A model generated the notes under the pieces. The model made no database searches, was not told the origin of the DNA, and saw only the letters and a program-made list of their open reading frames with translations. A stretch of 64,000 nt of DNA from positions 30,232,839 through 30,296,838 of the forward strand of contig NC_065919.1 in NCBI RefSeq assembly GCF_024586455.1, given 5' to 3'. Of the stretch, positions 35,429-47,965 are shown one piece after another. Numbering within the stretch: the stretch's first letter is position 1; every line of letters begins with the position of its first letter. Source of the DNA: Bactrocera neohumeralis. Lineage: Eukaryota > Arthropoda > Insecta > Diptera > Tephritidae. Both the position numbers and the translations under genes were made by a program.

Positions 35429-38260
35429 ATGGCGGTAATTAATTATAATCGTTAGCATTACATTCCTTAACTTATGCATGTTGCAGGATCAAGTGAGTTC
35501 TCCTCCTCCAGCGACGCCTAGCGATGTTGACCGACGTGAATTGCGTGCTGCTATGACTTCGCCCGTTGGTGATTTTGAACCATTCGAAAATGAAGATGAA
35601 ATCCTTGGAGATCAAACTATACGAGATGAGGAGGAGGAAGATGGCGAGGAATTATTTGGGGATAACATGGAGAATGACTATCGTCCTATGCCAGAGTTGG
35701 ACCACTACGATCCCGCAATGTTGGACGACGATGAGGATTTCTCAGAGTTGTCTCAAGGCGAGCGACACGCAGCTGAAGCTGAAATGCGAAAACGTGATCG
35801 CGCTCTGGGTATACATCGGGATGATCGTGATCTGGGCTTTGATCACAGTGATGACGACGATGATGTCGGTCCACGCGCAAAACGCCGAGCTGCAGAAAAA
35901 GCAACCGAAGGCGAAATGGAAGACGCAGAAATGATAGAATCTATAGAAAACTTGGAAGATACAAAAGGACATTCTACAAAGGAGTGGGTCAGCATGCTTG
36001 GACCTCGCACGGAAATTGCTAATCGTTTTCAGTCTTTTTTGCGCACATTTGTTGACGAGCGTGGTACTTACACATACAGGGATCGTATTCGTCGGATGTG
36101 TGAGCAAAATAAGTCCTCATTTGTGGTGTCTTATACGGATTTAGCTAATAAGGAACACGTGTTGGCATATTTCCTACCTGAAGCTCCTTTTCAAATGCTA
36201 GAAATATTCGACAAAGTTGCAAAAGAAATGGTTTTGTCTATTTTTCCTACTTACGAACGAGTAACAACTGAAATTCATGTCCGCATATCAGAGTTACCTC
36301 TTATAGAAGAATTACGTACCTTCCGTAAACTACATTTGAATCAGCTTGTGCGTACTTTGGGTGTGGTTACTGCAACAACTGGAGTGTTACCTCAGCTTTC
36401 AGTTATTAAATATGATTGTGTAAAATGTGGTTACGTTTTAGGACCATTTGTACAATCACAAAACACTGAAGTAAAACCGGGATCCTGCCCAGAGTGTCAA
36501 AGTGCTGGACCATTTTCGGTAAGCTATTGGTTGAATTTTTTTCCGAATATTATGTATACTACTTCCTTAATTTAATTAGATCAATATGGAGCAAACGCTG
36601 TATCGCAATTACCAAAAGATTACTTTGCAAGAATCACCTGGTCGCATTCCCGCTGGTCGGATACCGAGAAGCAAGGACGTGATTCTTTTGGCGGATCTCT
36701 GCGATTTGTGTAAACCAGGCGATGAATTGGAGGTGACTGGTATTTACACCAACAATTATGATGGTTCTTTAAACACAGAACAAGGCTTTCCAGTTTTCGC
36801 TACTGTTATTATAGCAAATCACATTGTAGTAAAGGACAGTAAGCAAGTCGTACAGTCCCTTACGGATGAGGATATAGCAACTATTCAGAAACTAAGCAAA
36901 GATCCGAGAATAGCAGAAAGAATTATCGCTTCAATGGCTCCTTCCATATATGGACATGAATATATTAAACGTGCTCTAGCCTTGGCACTATTCGGTGGAG
37001 AGTCTAAAAACCCTGGTGACAAGCACAAAGTTAGAGGTGATATAAATTTGCTCATATGCGGAGATCCCGGAACAGCAAAATCACAATTTTTGAAATACAC
37101 CGAAAAGATAGCACCCCGAGCTGTTTTCACAACTGGTCAAGGTGCCAGTGCTGTAGGTTTGACTGCGTACGTTCGTCGGAATCCAATATCACGTGAGTGG
37201 ACTTTAGAAGCAGGAGCTTTAGTGCTGGCCGACCAAGGCGTATGTCTTATTGACGAATTTGATAAAATGAATGACCAAGATCGAACATCCATTCATGAAG
37301 CCATGGAACAGCAGTCAATCTCAATATCAAAAGCTGGTATTGTAACCTCTTTACAAGCGCGCTGTACAGTCATAGCAGCTTCCAATCCAATCGGCGGTCG
37401 ATATGATCCGTCGATGACCTTTTCGGAAAATGTCAATCTTTCAGAACCAATCCTCTCACGTTTCGACGTACTTTGTGTAGTTAAAGACGAGTTCGATCCC
37501 ATGCAAGATCAACATCTGGCTAAGTTCGTAGTAAATTCGCACATCAAACACCATCCATCATGTGAGGAGTATGTAGAAGATTCCCAGCCAACGGGAGTGG
37601 CTGAAATACCACAAGATCTTTTGCGTCAGTATATTATTTATGCCAAGGAAAATGTGCGCCCTAAACTCACGGTTAGTAAAGAGAAATTACATAAAACTAA
37701 TTCCGTTGTTAAATTCTCATTTTTATATTATTTGATAGAATATTGATGAAGATAAAATAGCCAAGATGTATGCACAACTTCGCCAGGAGTCTTTTGCCAC
37801 CGGTTCGTTGCCAATAACCGTAAGACACATAGAAAGTGTAATCCGCATGTCCGAAGCACATGCTCGTATGCATTTGCGTGAGAGTGTTACTGAGGCTGAT
37901 GTTAGCATGTCTATACGCATGATGTTGGAGAGCTTCATTGAAGCCCAAAAGTTCAGTGTAATGAAGAAAATGCGCACAGCATTCCAGAAGTATCTTTCCT
38001 TCCAAAAGGATCACTCAGAATTGCTCTTCTTTATTCTTCGACAATTAACACTCGACCAACTAGCCTATATTCGATGTAAAGAGGGACCTTCGGCAACGCA
38101 TGTGGAAATAATGGAACGCGATCTCATTGAGCGGGCCAAACAATTGGACATTTTTAATTTAAAACCGTTCTATGATTCTGAAATTTTCAAACAAAATGGA
38201 TTCTCCTACGACCCGAAACGGCGAACAATTCTACAGATAGTCACAGAAGCCGCTGTGTAA
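35429..38260 (+). CDS. Mcm2: DNA replication licensing factor MCM2
   Basis: Subunit of the MCM2-7 replicative helicase that is loaded at origins in G1 and unwinds DNA in S phase. Exons 35429-35434, 35487-36518, 36580-37671 and 37739-38260 give 883 residues. The family landmarks are an acidic Ser/Asp-rich N-terminus, a C4 zinc finger (CVKC...CPEC, about residues 313-340), Walker A GDPGTAKS (about 508), Walker B CLIDEFDKM (about 568) and the SRFD arginine finger (about 640). The first exon encodes only Met-Ala. I prefer this start because a 52-base GTAATT...TTGCAG intron then joins in frame to DQVSSPPPATPSDVD, which matches the Drosophila N-terminus. An unspliced start at 35478 (MLQDQ...) is possible but its ATG overlaps the acceptor tract. 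The other introns are 61 and 67 bases. No lesions are seen. Confidence 0.97.
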
Positions 38261-38416
38261 TCATTCCCATTTAAATCATGTTTGTTATACTTTTAATGAC
38301 TTTACGTTCTGTTTCATCGACCATGTTTGGCACCTTCGGGTTCATCATTATTTTAATGCATAGTTTATAATATTACATGTATCCAGCGATAAACTCGCAC
38401 TTCAAGTACAACTATC

Positions 38417-38459
38417 AATAAAGTTATATCTTTTACAAAGAAAATTGTAAAACTTTATT
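38417..38459. terminator. Facing poly(A) signals of Mcm2 and Ddx55
   Basis: AATAAA at 38417-38422 on the plus strand lies about 155 bases after the Mcm2 stop. TTTATT at 38454-38459 is an AATAAA on the minus strand, about 65 bases after the Ddx55 stop. Because cleavage normally falls 10-30 bases downstream of the signal, the two 3' ends probably meet or overlap around 38430-38445. Confidence 0.6.
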
Positions 38460-38522
38460 AATTTAGTTACAGATTTGTACTTAAAAATAAGGTATGCACT
38501 CGCAAATTATATTGATGTGCGT

Positions 38523-40512
38523 CTAATCCTCAATACCCATTTCTTTATCGAAATCCTCCTCGGAAATTTTATTTCTTTTCAGCTTCTTAAATAGGCGTAT
38601 ATCGTTTGCTAGTTCATCTAAATCTTCTTGTGTATATTGGGGCTTCCTTTTCTTTGTTTTATCGCCTGGCACTCCGTTTTCGATTTTTCGCTGCTTCTTA
38701 GCTTTTCTTAGTTCTTTTTTAGTTTTTGAATCCATTTTCGCCTTCTTCGTTTGTTCCCAGGCTTCAGTACGCTTTTTAAACTTCTTCTTCCCCGGCCATA
38801 TACCACTTTCTTCATAGACCTTAAGTTTTTCTTGTCGTATTTTTTCCTTTTGGGGATTCTTGTAGCATAATTTTGATATTTCTACATCACATTTAGGTCC
38901 AATAAATCTCGTTGTTTCACAATTCTTCAATTCTGGCATGCGTGGCATTTGAAGTAATCCGTAAGCTGTAGCTACTCTTCCCAAATCCAAATCTTTTAAA
39001 CGTAAAATTGCATTACATTCATGCTTTGTATATGCCTGGACGTGTGATACGAAGGCACGAGTTCCTTTATCAAAAACATCTTTATCCTTTAACTGAAAAT
39101 ATAGAAACGTTTTAAAAACTAACAACTTAATGCTATACAAAATCCGTGTATACTCACTTGCAGGGAATGTAGTTTTTGTAGAGTTTGCTCCAGTTCTTCG
39201 CTACTGTGATTGGCATCTTGTAGTTCACTTAGTTCAACTTTTTGGTTTATCTTTAAAAAAGTGATATAAGCATCTTCCGTTGGCAGCAGATATACTAAAG
39301 CATTGCCTTCGTTACCCTGTCGAGCTGTACGCCCTACACGATGTACAAAACTACTTGCATTTGCTGGCGGATCCCATTGTACCACCCAGTCAATTTCAGG
39401 CACATCTAGACCACGTGCTAGTACATCAGTAGAGAGTAACACCGCGTCCGGCGCCTGCCTGAATTTTTCCACAGTAATTCTGCGTTTATTTTTCATTTTG
39501 CCATGTATTCCCAGTATACAGCGATTAGGTAGAAAATGTGTCATGACTGTCATCCAGTATTCCACACATGCACAAGTCGGAAAGAAAACCATAACTTTTC
39601 CAACAGAAGCAAGTGGTGAGCGTAAGAAATGTAGAAGAGATAAAAACTTTTCCTCAGGCTGTACGATTTTATAAAAGTTTTGCAATTTTATTGGTGTACT
39701 AATGCTCGATTTTTCTTTAACCGAAACTCGGACAGGATTCCTTAGTCCGGCACGAATAAGATCTGTTACTTCAGTAGTTTGAGTTGCGGAAAATAATCCC
39801 GTACGACGTTGTCTAGGTAAATAATTAAGAATATTATTAATAGTTGCTTTGAAGCCCAGATCAAGTAATCGGTCAGCTTCATCAAGAACAAGCAATTCCT
39901 GTATTGAAAAAATAATTGTTTAAAACGTGTAAGCATTACTTGATTATCTATGTGATTTACCAAACTTTTTACCCTACCGGCAAGGTTAAGATCACCTTTT
40001 CTCTCAAATAAATCCTCCAATCGACCTGGCGTACATATTAAAATACATGGGTTGTCTTTTTTAATGGCAGAAATGTCTTCCTCTATGCTGCTGCCTCCCA
40101 CGACCAATTTCTGACGTAAATAATTCAATTCTTTTTTTTGCAAAAATTTTCTAGAACTTCAGATATCTGAAAGGCAAGTTCACGGGTTGGTGATATAATC
40201 AGCGCACCAATTTCTTTGGACGTCCAAGGGGTATCGATGTGACGATTTTGTAACATCTCTAACATAGGCACCAAAAAAGCTAGTGTCTTCCCGGAACCTG
40301 TCACAGCTTCGACACTGACATCTTTTCTTTGAAGCAGTAACGGTATTGAAGCACTCTATAAAAATTTAAAAATAAATAATCACGAAAAAACTTTATTTAA
40401 TAACTCTTACTTGAACCGGTGTAGTTCTCTTAAATCCTAAGCTTTCAATTACTTCGAGAACTGGTGAAGAAAGAGATACTTTTTCTAAGTCGGTCCATTT
40501 TCTACGAGCCAT
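38523..40512 (-). CDS. DEAD-box RNA helicase, DDX55/Spb4 family, with a one-base frameshift
   Basis: ATP-dependent RNA helicase acting in the nucleolus on 60S pre-ribosomes. Exons 40512-40411, 40355-39961, 39898-39158 and 39092-38523; about 602 residues if the frame is restored, close to human DDX55. Motifs in order: FKRTTPVQ (Q motif, residues 27-34), AVTGSGKT (motif I), PTRELA (Ia), TPGR (Ib), VLDEADR (II), SAT (III), DVLARGLDVPEID (V) and HRVGRTARQG (VI), then a DUF4217-like block and a Lys-rich tail (KKFKKR, KKQRK) typical of Spb4. In exon 2, around 40132-40147, a T5 run next to an A8 run leaves the frame one base short: the upstream frame stops at once, while the expected LENF...QKKELNYL continues in the next frame. 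All else, including the splice sites, is intact, so a homopolymer sequencing error is the simplest reading. Confidence 0.9.
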
Positions 40513-40875
40513 TGAAATGGATTTTTACACTTTTCTATACTGTCTATTTAAAAATATTCAATATGTTTCTGATATTTCAGAGGGTAATTATTTATGTCGT
40601 TTTGTTTTGGTTTCAACAACCACGTGCTTAAGAGTTGCCAAGTATATTTCGGCATTTATTTTTAAGAACAAAACTTATTAAATGCTTTGTATGCTACTAA
40701 CATATAAGTTGAAACCTATAATAAAAGTTTTGTAGCCAATGGTTTTAAGAATAAGTAATTTCTAGGTAAATGCCTTTCTAATGAAATTTATAGAAAATAA
40801 CTGACTACATCCCACTTATGACATAAATATATTATTCAATTTGAAAATTCTCTAAAGTAACTAATAAGATAGTAT
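40513..40875. other. Upstream region of Ddx55
   Basis: AT-rich 5' flank of the helicase gene. No convincing TATA box, DRE or E2F site was seen. Confidence 0.3.
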
Positions 40876-41562
40876 ACCCTATTACGGATTTCAACTCCAC
40901 AGAGTTGAATTGAAGTTAAAGTAATTAACGTCAAGTTCACCAATTAGCTTTTTGTATTCCGAACTTCAACTATTTTCAGTCGAAATTTCGTTAGTGTTGC
41001 CTGCTTTGTTACAATGACAAACTCTTTGGGCCTAAATTACAGTATTACACATACCAAAAAGACTTCCTGATCCTAAAACGAACTAAGTCAAATGATAAGC
41101 CAAGTTTAAACGATTTTAACTTTGAAGATAGCCATAATAGTTAAGGAGGATGTAAATATCACGAACACTGCTTCAATATTTTGATTCTACTCAAAATATA
41201 TATTCCTAGGAATTGCTGATTGTATTGACTCTTTAAGTTTTATTAATTTCTCACGGTTACTTAAATATATTTGTCTGTTTCCAAATTGTAGCTGGCCTTG
41301 TCCAGTTTCGGAATTTTTCATTATATGGATGTGCACAAACGGAAATTAGTTTAAAATAATATATAAAATAGTTTATTCATCTGATGTCAATTTAAATTAA
41401 TGTTTTTCACAAATAAACGCCGAAATGTTTCATTTACCTAACAGTTGTAGTTTTTTGGTTACTAGTCAATCCCACCGGTACATAATTGAAAATCACAAAA
41501 AAGTTCGACAACACTCCAACTTCAATCAGATTGCAGTTGAGTTGAAAGCCATAATAAGAGCT
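40876..41562. mobile_element. TIR MITE of about 685 bases
   Basis: Left end CCTATTACGGATTTCAACTC and right end, on the reverse strand, CTTATTATGGCTTTCAACTC are imperfect inverted repeats, followed inward on both sides by GATTGAAGTT-like sequence. No coding frame. A fragment of the same family sits at 5662-5755. Superfamily not determined. Confidence 0.55.
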
Positions 41563-42954
41563 TAATATTTCATTTTAGCTATATTCATGGTATAAAAATA
41601 ATAATCATTATCTCTCTTTATCCCTAATTACTTTTCATTTGCATCACCTTGTTATTGAAATGAACTTGTCAAAATACACATCTTTTACATTTCGTCTGTG
41701 TTGAATTTCTTGACGTTAAAAGCAAAGATGGCGTTGATGGGTGCGCACGGTTGTTAAATTTCGTCGGATTTTATTTTTCAAAGAATCTGGGCTAATAATT
41801 AATTACAAAATAGAAGAGTGTATTTTAAACGTTTGCCCACAACCGCGATCAAGTAATATGACTTTATTACAAGTTATAATTCGTGTACTTTAATTCTAAT
41901 ACATGTTACATCAAAACTCTATTCAAGACGTAGTGAGAGAAAAATTACGATTCAGTTTTTCTGTGTATACGTGAATGGGGAAAAAATTTGCAACACCCTA
42001 AGAAGATTCCTCGGAATAATGGATTGAAAAAATAATCTTATTAAAATATAAGTGCCAACCGTTTATCTAATATATATAAGTGCTGTGTTTTGATTTGAAA
42101 GTATGTATATTTAAATTGTGTTTGGTTTTAAATTAATGTTTCATATATAACATATTTATATTTCCTATATAAATATTGAAACTTGGTAACCGATCTTCAT
42201 ACGGAAACACCCTTTACCAACAATTTGCAATTGCGTATTTGTGTGTGTATTTACTTTGGTTAGACACAAGGACGAAAGGGATACATATTCATACAAGAAG
42301 TAAGGAAATATCTGCATTAGTACTTCGTTGTTGATGAAATCCACGAATTTAAGTTAACAAATTATTTGGAAAATCTTCAGACCATTGCATTTCACTTCAC
42401 CTTCAGGCTTAACCCATATGCACAGGACATAATAACAAACTCCGTAAGTAGATTTTAGTTGGGGCAGATTCGCTACATTCATTCGTGACCTCGCTATGTT
42501 CATTCATGAACACATACAAATAAATTTCACTACGTTTTTATACGCTTATTCGTATTTATCACCCAGTTCTGACCTCACCACGGATGTTAAAACTTTTTTG
42601 GATTGATTTCTTTGATCTGTATCTTAGTAGATCCTTATAAACAATTTAATAAAAAAAAGCTAAAGTTATGTTAAATATACATATGTATATTTTTTAAATT
42701 TGTACACTTTTATAAATGCTAATAATAGGTACATTTTTTTAATTATTTATTTCGCCCGAAGCTACGTAAAGTTAGATACATTGTGTTGTTCTTGATGTTC
42801 TTGTATTTTTCGAAGTAGTTACAAACCTTAAATTGCAGAATATTTATGTGTGTACATTTATCCATAGTAAAGTAAAAAGTATTCATATTTAGACAAATGT
42901 AATTTGGATTTCTATTTACATACATACATACATACATATGTTTTTATTGCTAAA
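41563..42954. other. No gene seen
   Basis: AT-rich sequence; a CATACATACATACATACATA microsatellite lies near 42918. The segment at 41690-41830 is less AT-rich and could be a first exon or promoter of a gene extending outside what I can recognise, but no frame supports it. Confidence 0.3.
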
Positions 42955-43710
42955 TAGTATAAAAGTTTTGTTCACCTAACGGTTGTAGATATCACCTAAA
43001 ACTAACCTAAATAGCTATAGGGTTATAAATATATACATATACGAGTACTATACGTGATCATATGGATGGCGAGAAAAGTTGGAATGAATGTCTGTCTGCC
43101 CATCCGTCCGTGCAAGTTGTAATTTGAGTAAAAATTAAGTTATCTGGATGAGACTTGGGGAAAAAGTAAGGCGGAGTTCGTAGAAGGGCATAATCGGAAC
43201 ACTGCCACGCCCACTTATGACCAAAAATTGCAAAAGTCCAACCAAAACTGTTCAATCCCCTAGGTCAAGAATTAATGTATTTGGGCCTCTTATATAATTG
43301 ACTTTTGATCGAAAATATGAAAAAAAAATTATGGGATATGTAATTGAAATTCAAAGAAAATCTTTTCCTGATAATAGTATTTCTGTTCGTGAAAAATGGG
43401 TTGAATCGGTCGATACTTCCTTACGCCCTCATACACCTAATTTCGAACTTCCGGGTGACTTTATACCGAATACATCAGCCAACATGTGAATTATTTTAAT
43501 AAAATTGAAAGACCGTGTTTTCATATAACGTTGCATTTTTGTGCTTAGAATAAATAAAATCGGGTGAAAACTAGCCCTAGACCCCATATAAAAAACAAGT
43601 CCTACGTACCTGAAGGTACTTCCCTGGCTTTAATCCTTGCCAGTTGAAAGAGTGGGAAATGTTCGGTTATACTCGAACTTACAGCTTTTCCTTTCTTGTT
43701 TGTTATAAAA
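42955..43710 (+). repeat. DINE-like repeat, family B, near complete
   Basis: Starts TAGTATAAAAGTTTTGTTCA, has a degenerate GTCC core (GTCTGTCTGCCCATCCGTCC, 43090-43110) and CTGCCACGCCCACTTATGAC. It closes with GTTCGGTTATACTCGAAC and CCTTTCTTGTTTG. A duplicated TACCTGAAGGTACTTCCCTG segment near the end matches 24520, showing shared ancestry with that copy. Confidence 0.7.
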
Positions 43711-43835
43711 TTTTATGCTATACTCTAAAACTTTCTTGTGGGCACTCTTGCCACCACGTAACTTTTTTTATACTGTAATTAGTAAAATAAGATTTTTTCC
43801 CAACATAACAAATTAAAAGTGTTCCTCCTCCGTTA

Positions 43836-44086
43836 CACAAAAATATGCATAGTATAGGGCAAGCCAATGACTCTTGGGAATGTGATGTTTTTCAATTGCA
43901 AACGAACTATCGGGTATTTTTTTAGGCTTGATAACTTTTTTTAAAAAAAAAACAAAATCTCATCGCTTTATTTGAAAATTTGCAAAATGTTGACTCCAAT
44001 GTGATGTTTTTCACAAAAATATGCATAGTATAGGGCAAGCCAATGACTCTTGGGAATGTGATGTTTTTCAATTGCAAACGAACTAT
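43836..44086 (+). repeat. Perfect 75-base direct repeat
   Basis: Positions 43836-43910 and 44012-44086 are identical over 75 bases, starting CACAAAAATATGCATAGTAT. The 101 bases between them end in AATGTGATGTTTTTCA, a motif also inside each repeat, suggesting replication slippage or unequal exchange at this short homology. Confidence 0.9.
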
Positions 44087-46240
44087 TATCAACTAGAATA
44101 TATTATTTAAATGGGAGATAAGAAAAATTTTATAAGGAGATGTAGGTATTTTATCTGAGAGAAACTTGCAACGGTTTGCCGCTAGTTTTTCGGGCTAAAA
44201 GTACAGTGGAGGATGAAAGTAAACAAGAAATACAACAAACAGGAACAACAAATATGATAATCTAGCTACAGGTAATGATGTCACCCATTGAATTTTTTTT
44301 CTTTTTCTTTGACACATTTTCATTTTGCTTTGCTTTAAGAGCTTTATAAATATTATAAGGCTAATATCTTTGGATGCTATAAATTGGAGTTATGTACATA
44401 TATACCTCATTTCTTTTGGACCATTAAATTTTGTTTAAATGCAATTTAAAAACAGTTTTTTTTTGTTTGGAAACTTGAGCTAATTCTTATATTTGAGAAG
44501 TTTGATGTGAGTGAGACGTATACTATCTATGTATGTATGTACATATATAGTATAGTATATCGTCACCAAAAAAATAATCTATTTTTATAGTAAGTGTCTT
44601 ACGTTATTTTGAATTTTAATTTCTGAATCAAAATAACGTATGACCAATCTAAATTTGTATAAAAATTTAAAATTGGAATATTAATACTTTTTTTTTAATT
44701 TTAAATAAAAACAGGTGCAAGTTTTCCATATTTCATGTTATTAAGTGTACATATGTAAGTACTAAAAAAAATTAAAATATTTCAAGTCAAAATGAGGACA
44801 ATGTTTAATAATTGTTTATTAAACAATTAATTATTCAAAAGGAGAGGATCTGAATTGTGCAGGAAAAAAGGACGCCAGGGTAGGGCATCAAGAATGAATC
44901 TAACTATTTTTAGAACCCCTAACTTATGTCGATGAAATTTGTGTTTGTGTTAGTCCAAATGATGGAAAGATTGAGCTTGGCACATAATCCGAAAAAGAGG
45001 GGATTATTCATAAACAAGTTTGAAGGCGATCTTGCTTCATAATGGTAATGAAAGACTCTCTGACATGAACGAAACGTACGATTCAGTTTCTAAATTCAAT
45101 AAACTATGGTGCTTACAAGTGGCAAATATATGGTGAACTAAAAGTCATAAAATTGTTGTATAGCTGTTATCTGTGTCTGTGGGGCAGTGTAGCAACAACA
45201 AGCCATTATATAGTAGGCCACGCTTACGTAAAGAACATACCTCTTATTGATCCCAAAGTTTTGTTACCTGCATTACATATTGTGACGATGAATCGTTCTC
45301 GCGAGCTTTCTTTAGATATAATCACTAAATTACTATCAGCTATTAACATTTTGCTTAATTATTTCCGAAATGGAAGATTCTTGTACACCTGCAGAAAAAA
45401 CAAGCCATTTTTTAAGCAGATTGCAGGTGATGCAAAATAAACTTTTAAAAATGATACTGAACCTCCCCTGACACCACTCCACTGGAAATCTAATTATAAC
45501 TATAAATGCTTACAGCAATAGTAAGCTTTATTTGCACATCAGTCGCGAATTTCCTTAAGATTTGTTGAGTAGTGTAATTGGGAGCTCTCTAACTAATTCA
45601 ACGAATTTCCAATTATATCTCCGCCTATCCCTATATTTTAAGTTTTTTTTTATTATGGACAACTTGACACCATTGTCGAGGTATAAGTAAACATTTTTAT
45701 ATATCTTCTTCTATGCTATTGCAAATAGATATTTTTTTTGCATTGAAGAATGTTCCTTCTCGCACTGCTTTTGATGTGAAGATAGCTGTACAAATGCAGT
45801 CAAATATAAAAGGTACTTGTAGTCTTTTGTAAGGGTAACTAGAATACGATTAAATCAATAAGTAAAGTGATTGAAGCTCTTCAAGCAAGGTTAAAATGAT
45901 GCTGGAAAAGTGGCCAAATGACTAAACTGTGTCACCACTAGTTTATTGCCCCATTGTCATGTTCAATAAAAATACGTATCTTTAAGTGCAATTTTCTTCT
46001 TAATACGCCACAAATTATAAATCAATAGTGATTTAGGGAGAGGTTTTCTTTTAAACACGTTCAAACGGCTATGTACATCCTGTTCAATTTGGACCTGGAC
46101 TAACAAAATAAACTACATTTTCTTTTTAATAATAAATATTTTCAAAACATTCCACTAATTTAAAGAAGGTTGTACCAATCTAGGGGAAAATATTTGTATC
46201 GATTCGATTAGCGCACTTAGTTTATATGGACCAGTCCGGG
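44087..46240. other. No gene seen
   Basis: Two kilobases of AT-rich DNA. A 95-codon plus-strand frame at 45153-45440 has no recognisable motif, no partner exon and ordinary AT-rich composition. Possible transposon remnants only. Confidence 0.35.
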
Positions 46241-46939
46241 TCATTTATGATCATATGTGTGGATGAGTTTTCCTATTAGAGTTCGGTTGATAAATACTTT
46301 TTCGACTTTCTTTTTTAGATTTTGGATGTTTTTACAACAAATGATGTAAAGTAATTTTCGATTTCTCTTGTTTTTTTGTTTCGCTTTTAAGTCCGATGTA
46401 ATCTCTCTCTTTTTCGAGTTCGAATTGGCAATGCAGTACCTGTTTTAATTCTTATTTACTTACATACATTACTATCTATTGTTATGCTTTATTTGTATAT
46501 AATATGATTACAAATTTGGGAGGTTTTAATATATATAATATTTATGTGCGTATAACTCGAACAATGTACAGATATTTAATGCACTTGTACTTGTTTCTTA
46601 TCAGATTTGAAATTCCTTTATCGCGGCGGAGGCGAAAATTGATTTTGTTAAATATATAAGTATATATTTTATATATAATTACAATAAGCGCAACCGCATT
46701 TGTCGAACTTGCTTCAGTATTACCGACTTGTCGAGCCCAAGTACTACAATGAGCAAAAAAAAAATAGTAGACATTGTTCATAATTATAAGATTCTTAATT
46801 TATTCTTCAAAACCTATGTCGTCCTCCTCAAAGTAATCCCCTTTGATGGGGGTTTTCAATCCTCGAAACAGTTGTTAAAGTTAATTTTAAATTTGACTCA
46901 AATAGTATTACTTGTTGAAAGTTTGGCCGGTCGGAAGGA

Positions 46940-47480
46940 ATTCGGTGCATCACACCTCGATAATCGAAGAATTCTGTTTTTCTCTTCTTCGGTTCACCTT
47001 TGCCACCATTTTCGATCGATTGATCGTCTGCTTCCAGGTCGTAAGCATAGATTCAAGACTCATCTCCAATAATGATACATTCATCACATCCTGGTAGTCG
47101 GAAAGCGTTGTTTCACGATGTTGTTTCACTTCTCTTAGGACCAAATGGTCTTTCAAAATGGTTTTTATTGATCCCTTCGATATTCCAACGATGCCAGCAA
47201 GATCTCTGACGGTTAATCGTCAATTCTTAAGCACCAATTCCTTTATCATATTGACTTGTGGATCATCAGTTTATGTTGATAGCCGTAATGAACGTGGTTC
47301 ATCGTCGACGTGTTCTCGACCCTCTGACTTATTTGTACCAATCAAAAACACTTGCTCGAATCACCGAAGGCCTTTTCCAATATTATGAATTTTGCAACAC
47401 CAGAAGTTTGATTTTCACACAAAATTTAATGAAAATTCTTGACTGAATAATTTCATTCATCGTAAAAATCGCCGAATCCA
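46940..47480 (-). pseudogene. mariner transposase remnant
   Basis: Minus-strand frames contain the HTH-linker LTVRDLAGIVGISKGSIKTI then LKDHLVLREVKQHRET. Shortly after, in another frame, comes IIIGDESWIYAYDLEADDQS, which carries the first catalytic Asp motif (GDESW). Several frameshifts separate the pieces; ends were not found. Confidence 0.75.
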
Positions 47481-47715
47481 TTTTATGTAGTTCAGAAAGA
47501 CAAGCGTATATTAAACACTAGTGATTACTTTGATGTGACAAATGTCACTGACAATCATACCAACCTCGAAAAAAATACGAATGGGTTTTCGGGCGAATTT
47601 TTAAATAAAAAGTCTTACTATTTTTGGCCCTCAGTAACGGATAAACTGCAAATTTTAAAAGTAAATAAATAATTATCCATATTAATTGAGTGTCATATAA
47701 TCCAAATATTATGTA

Positions 47716-47965
47716 TACCAAGAAAAAACGTTAACTTCCGTTGCACCGAAGCTATAATAACATATCTTTCACAAATAAAAAAGTTTCCACGCAAGAACTT
47801 GAGTTTGATCGCTCAGTTTGTATGATAGCTACATGCTATAGTGGGCCGATAGCGACGGTTCCCGCAAATACGTAGCTGCTTGAAGAGAAAACGAGTTGTG
47901 CAAGAGTTTGAAACGATATCTCAAAAACTGAGGGACTAGTTCGCGTATAACAATATAATGCTGAA
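47716..47965 (-). repeat. DINE-1-like family A, truncated
   Basis: Reverse-oriented copy starting at the terminal hairpin (AACTTCCGTTGCACCGAAG) and running through TGATAGCTACATGCTATAGT to AAAACTGAGGGACTAGTTCG. It stops just before the microsatellite core. Confidence 0.75.

Noticed and set aside
35566..35934. Overlapping frames within Mcm2 exon 2
   Set aside because: Shadow frames of the acidic Mcm2 N-terminus; the Mcm2 frame is clearly the coding one.
42905..42945. CATA microsatellites as a CRISPR-like or satellite array
   Set aside because: Simple tetranucleotide repeats with no spacers or longer unit; common in fly genomes.
45153..45440. 95-codon plus-strand frame
   Set aside because: No domain, no splice partners, surrounded by non-coding AT-rich DNA; length is within chance expectation for a 64 kb window.
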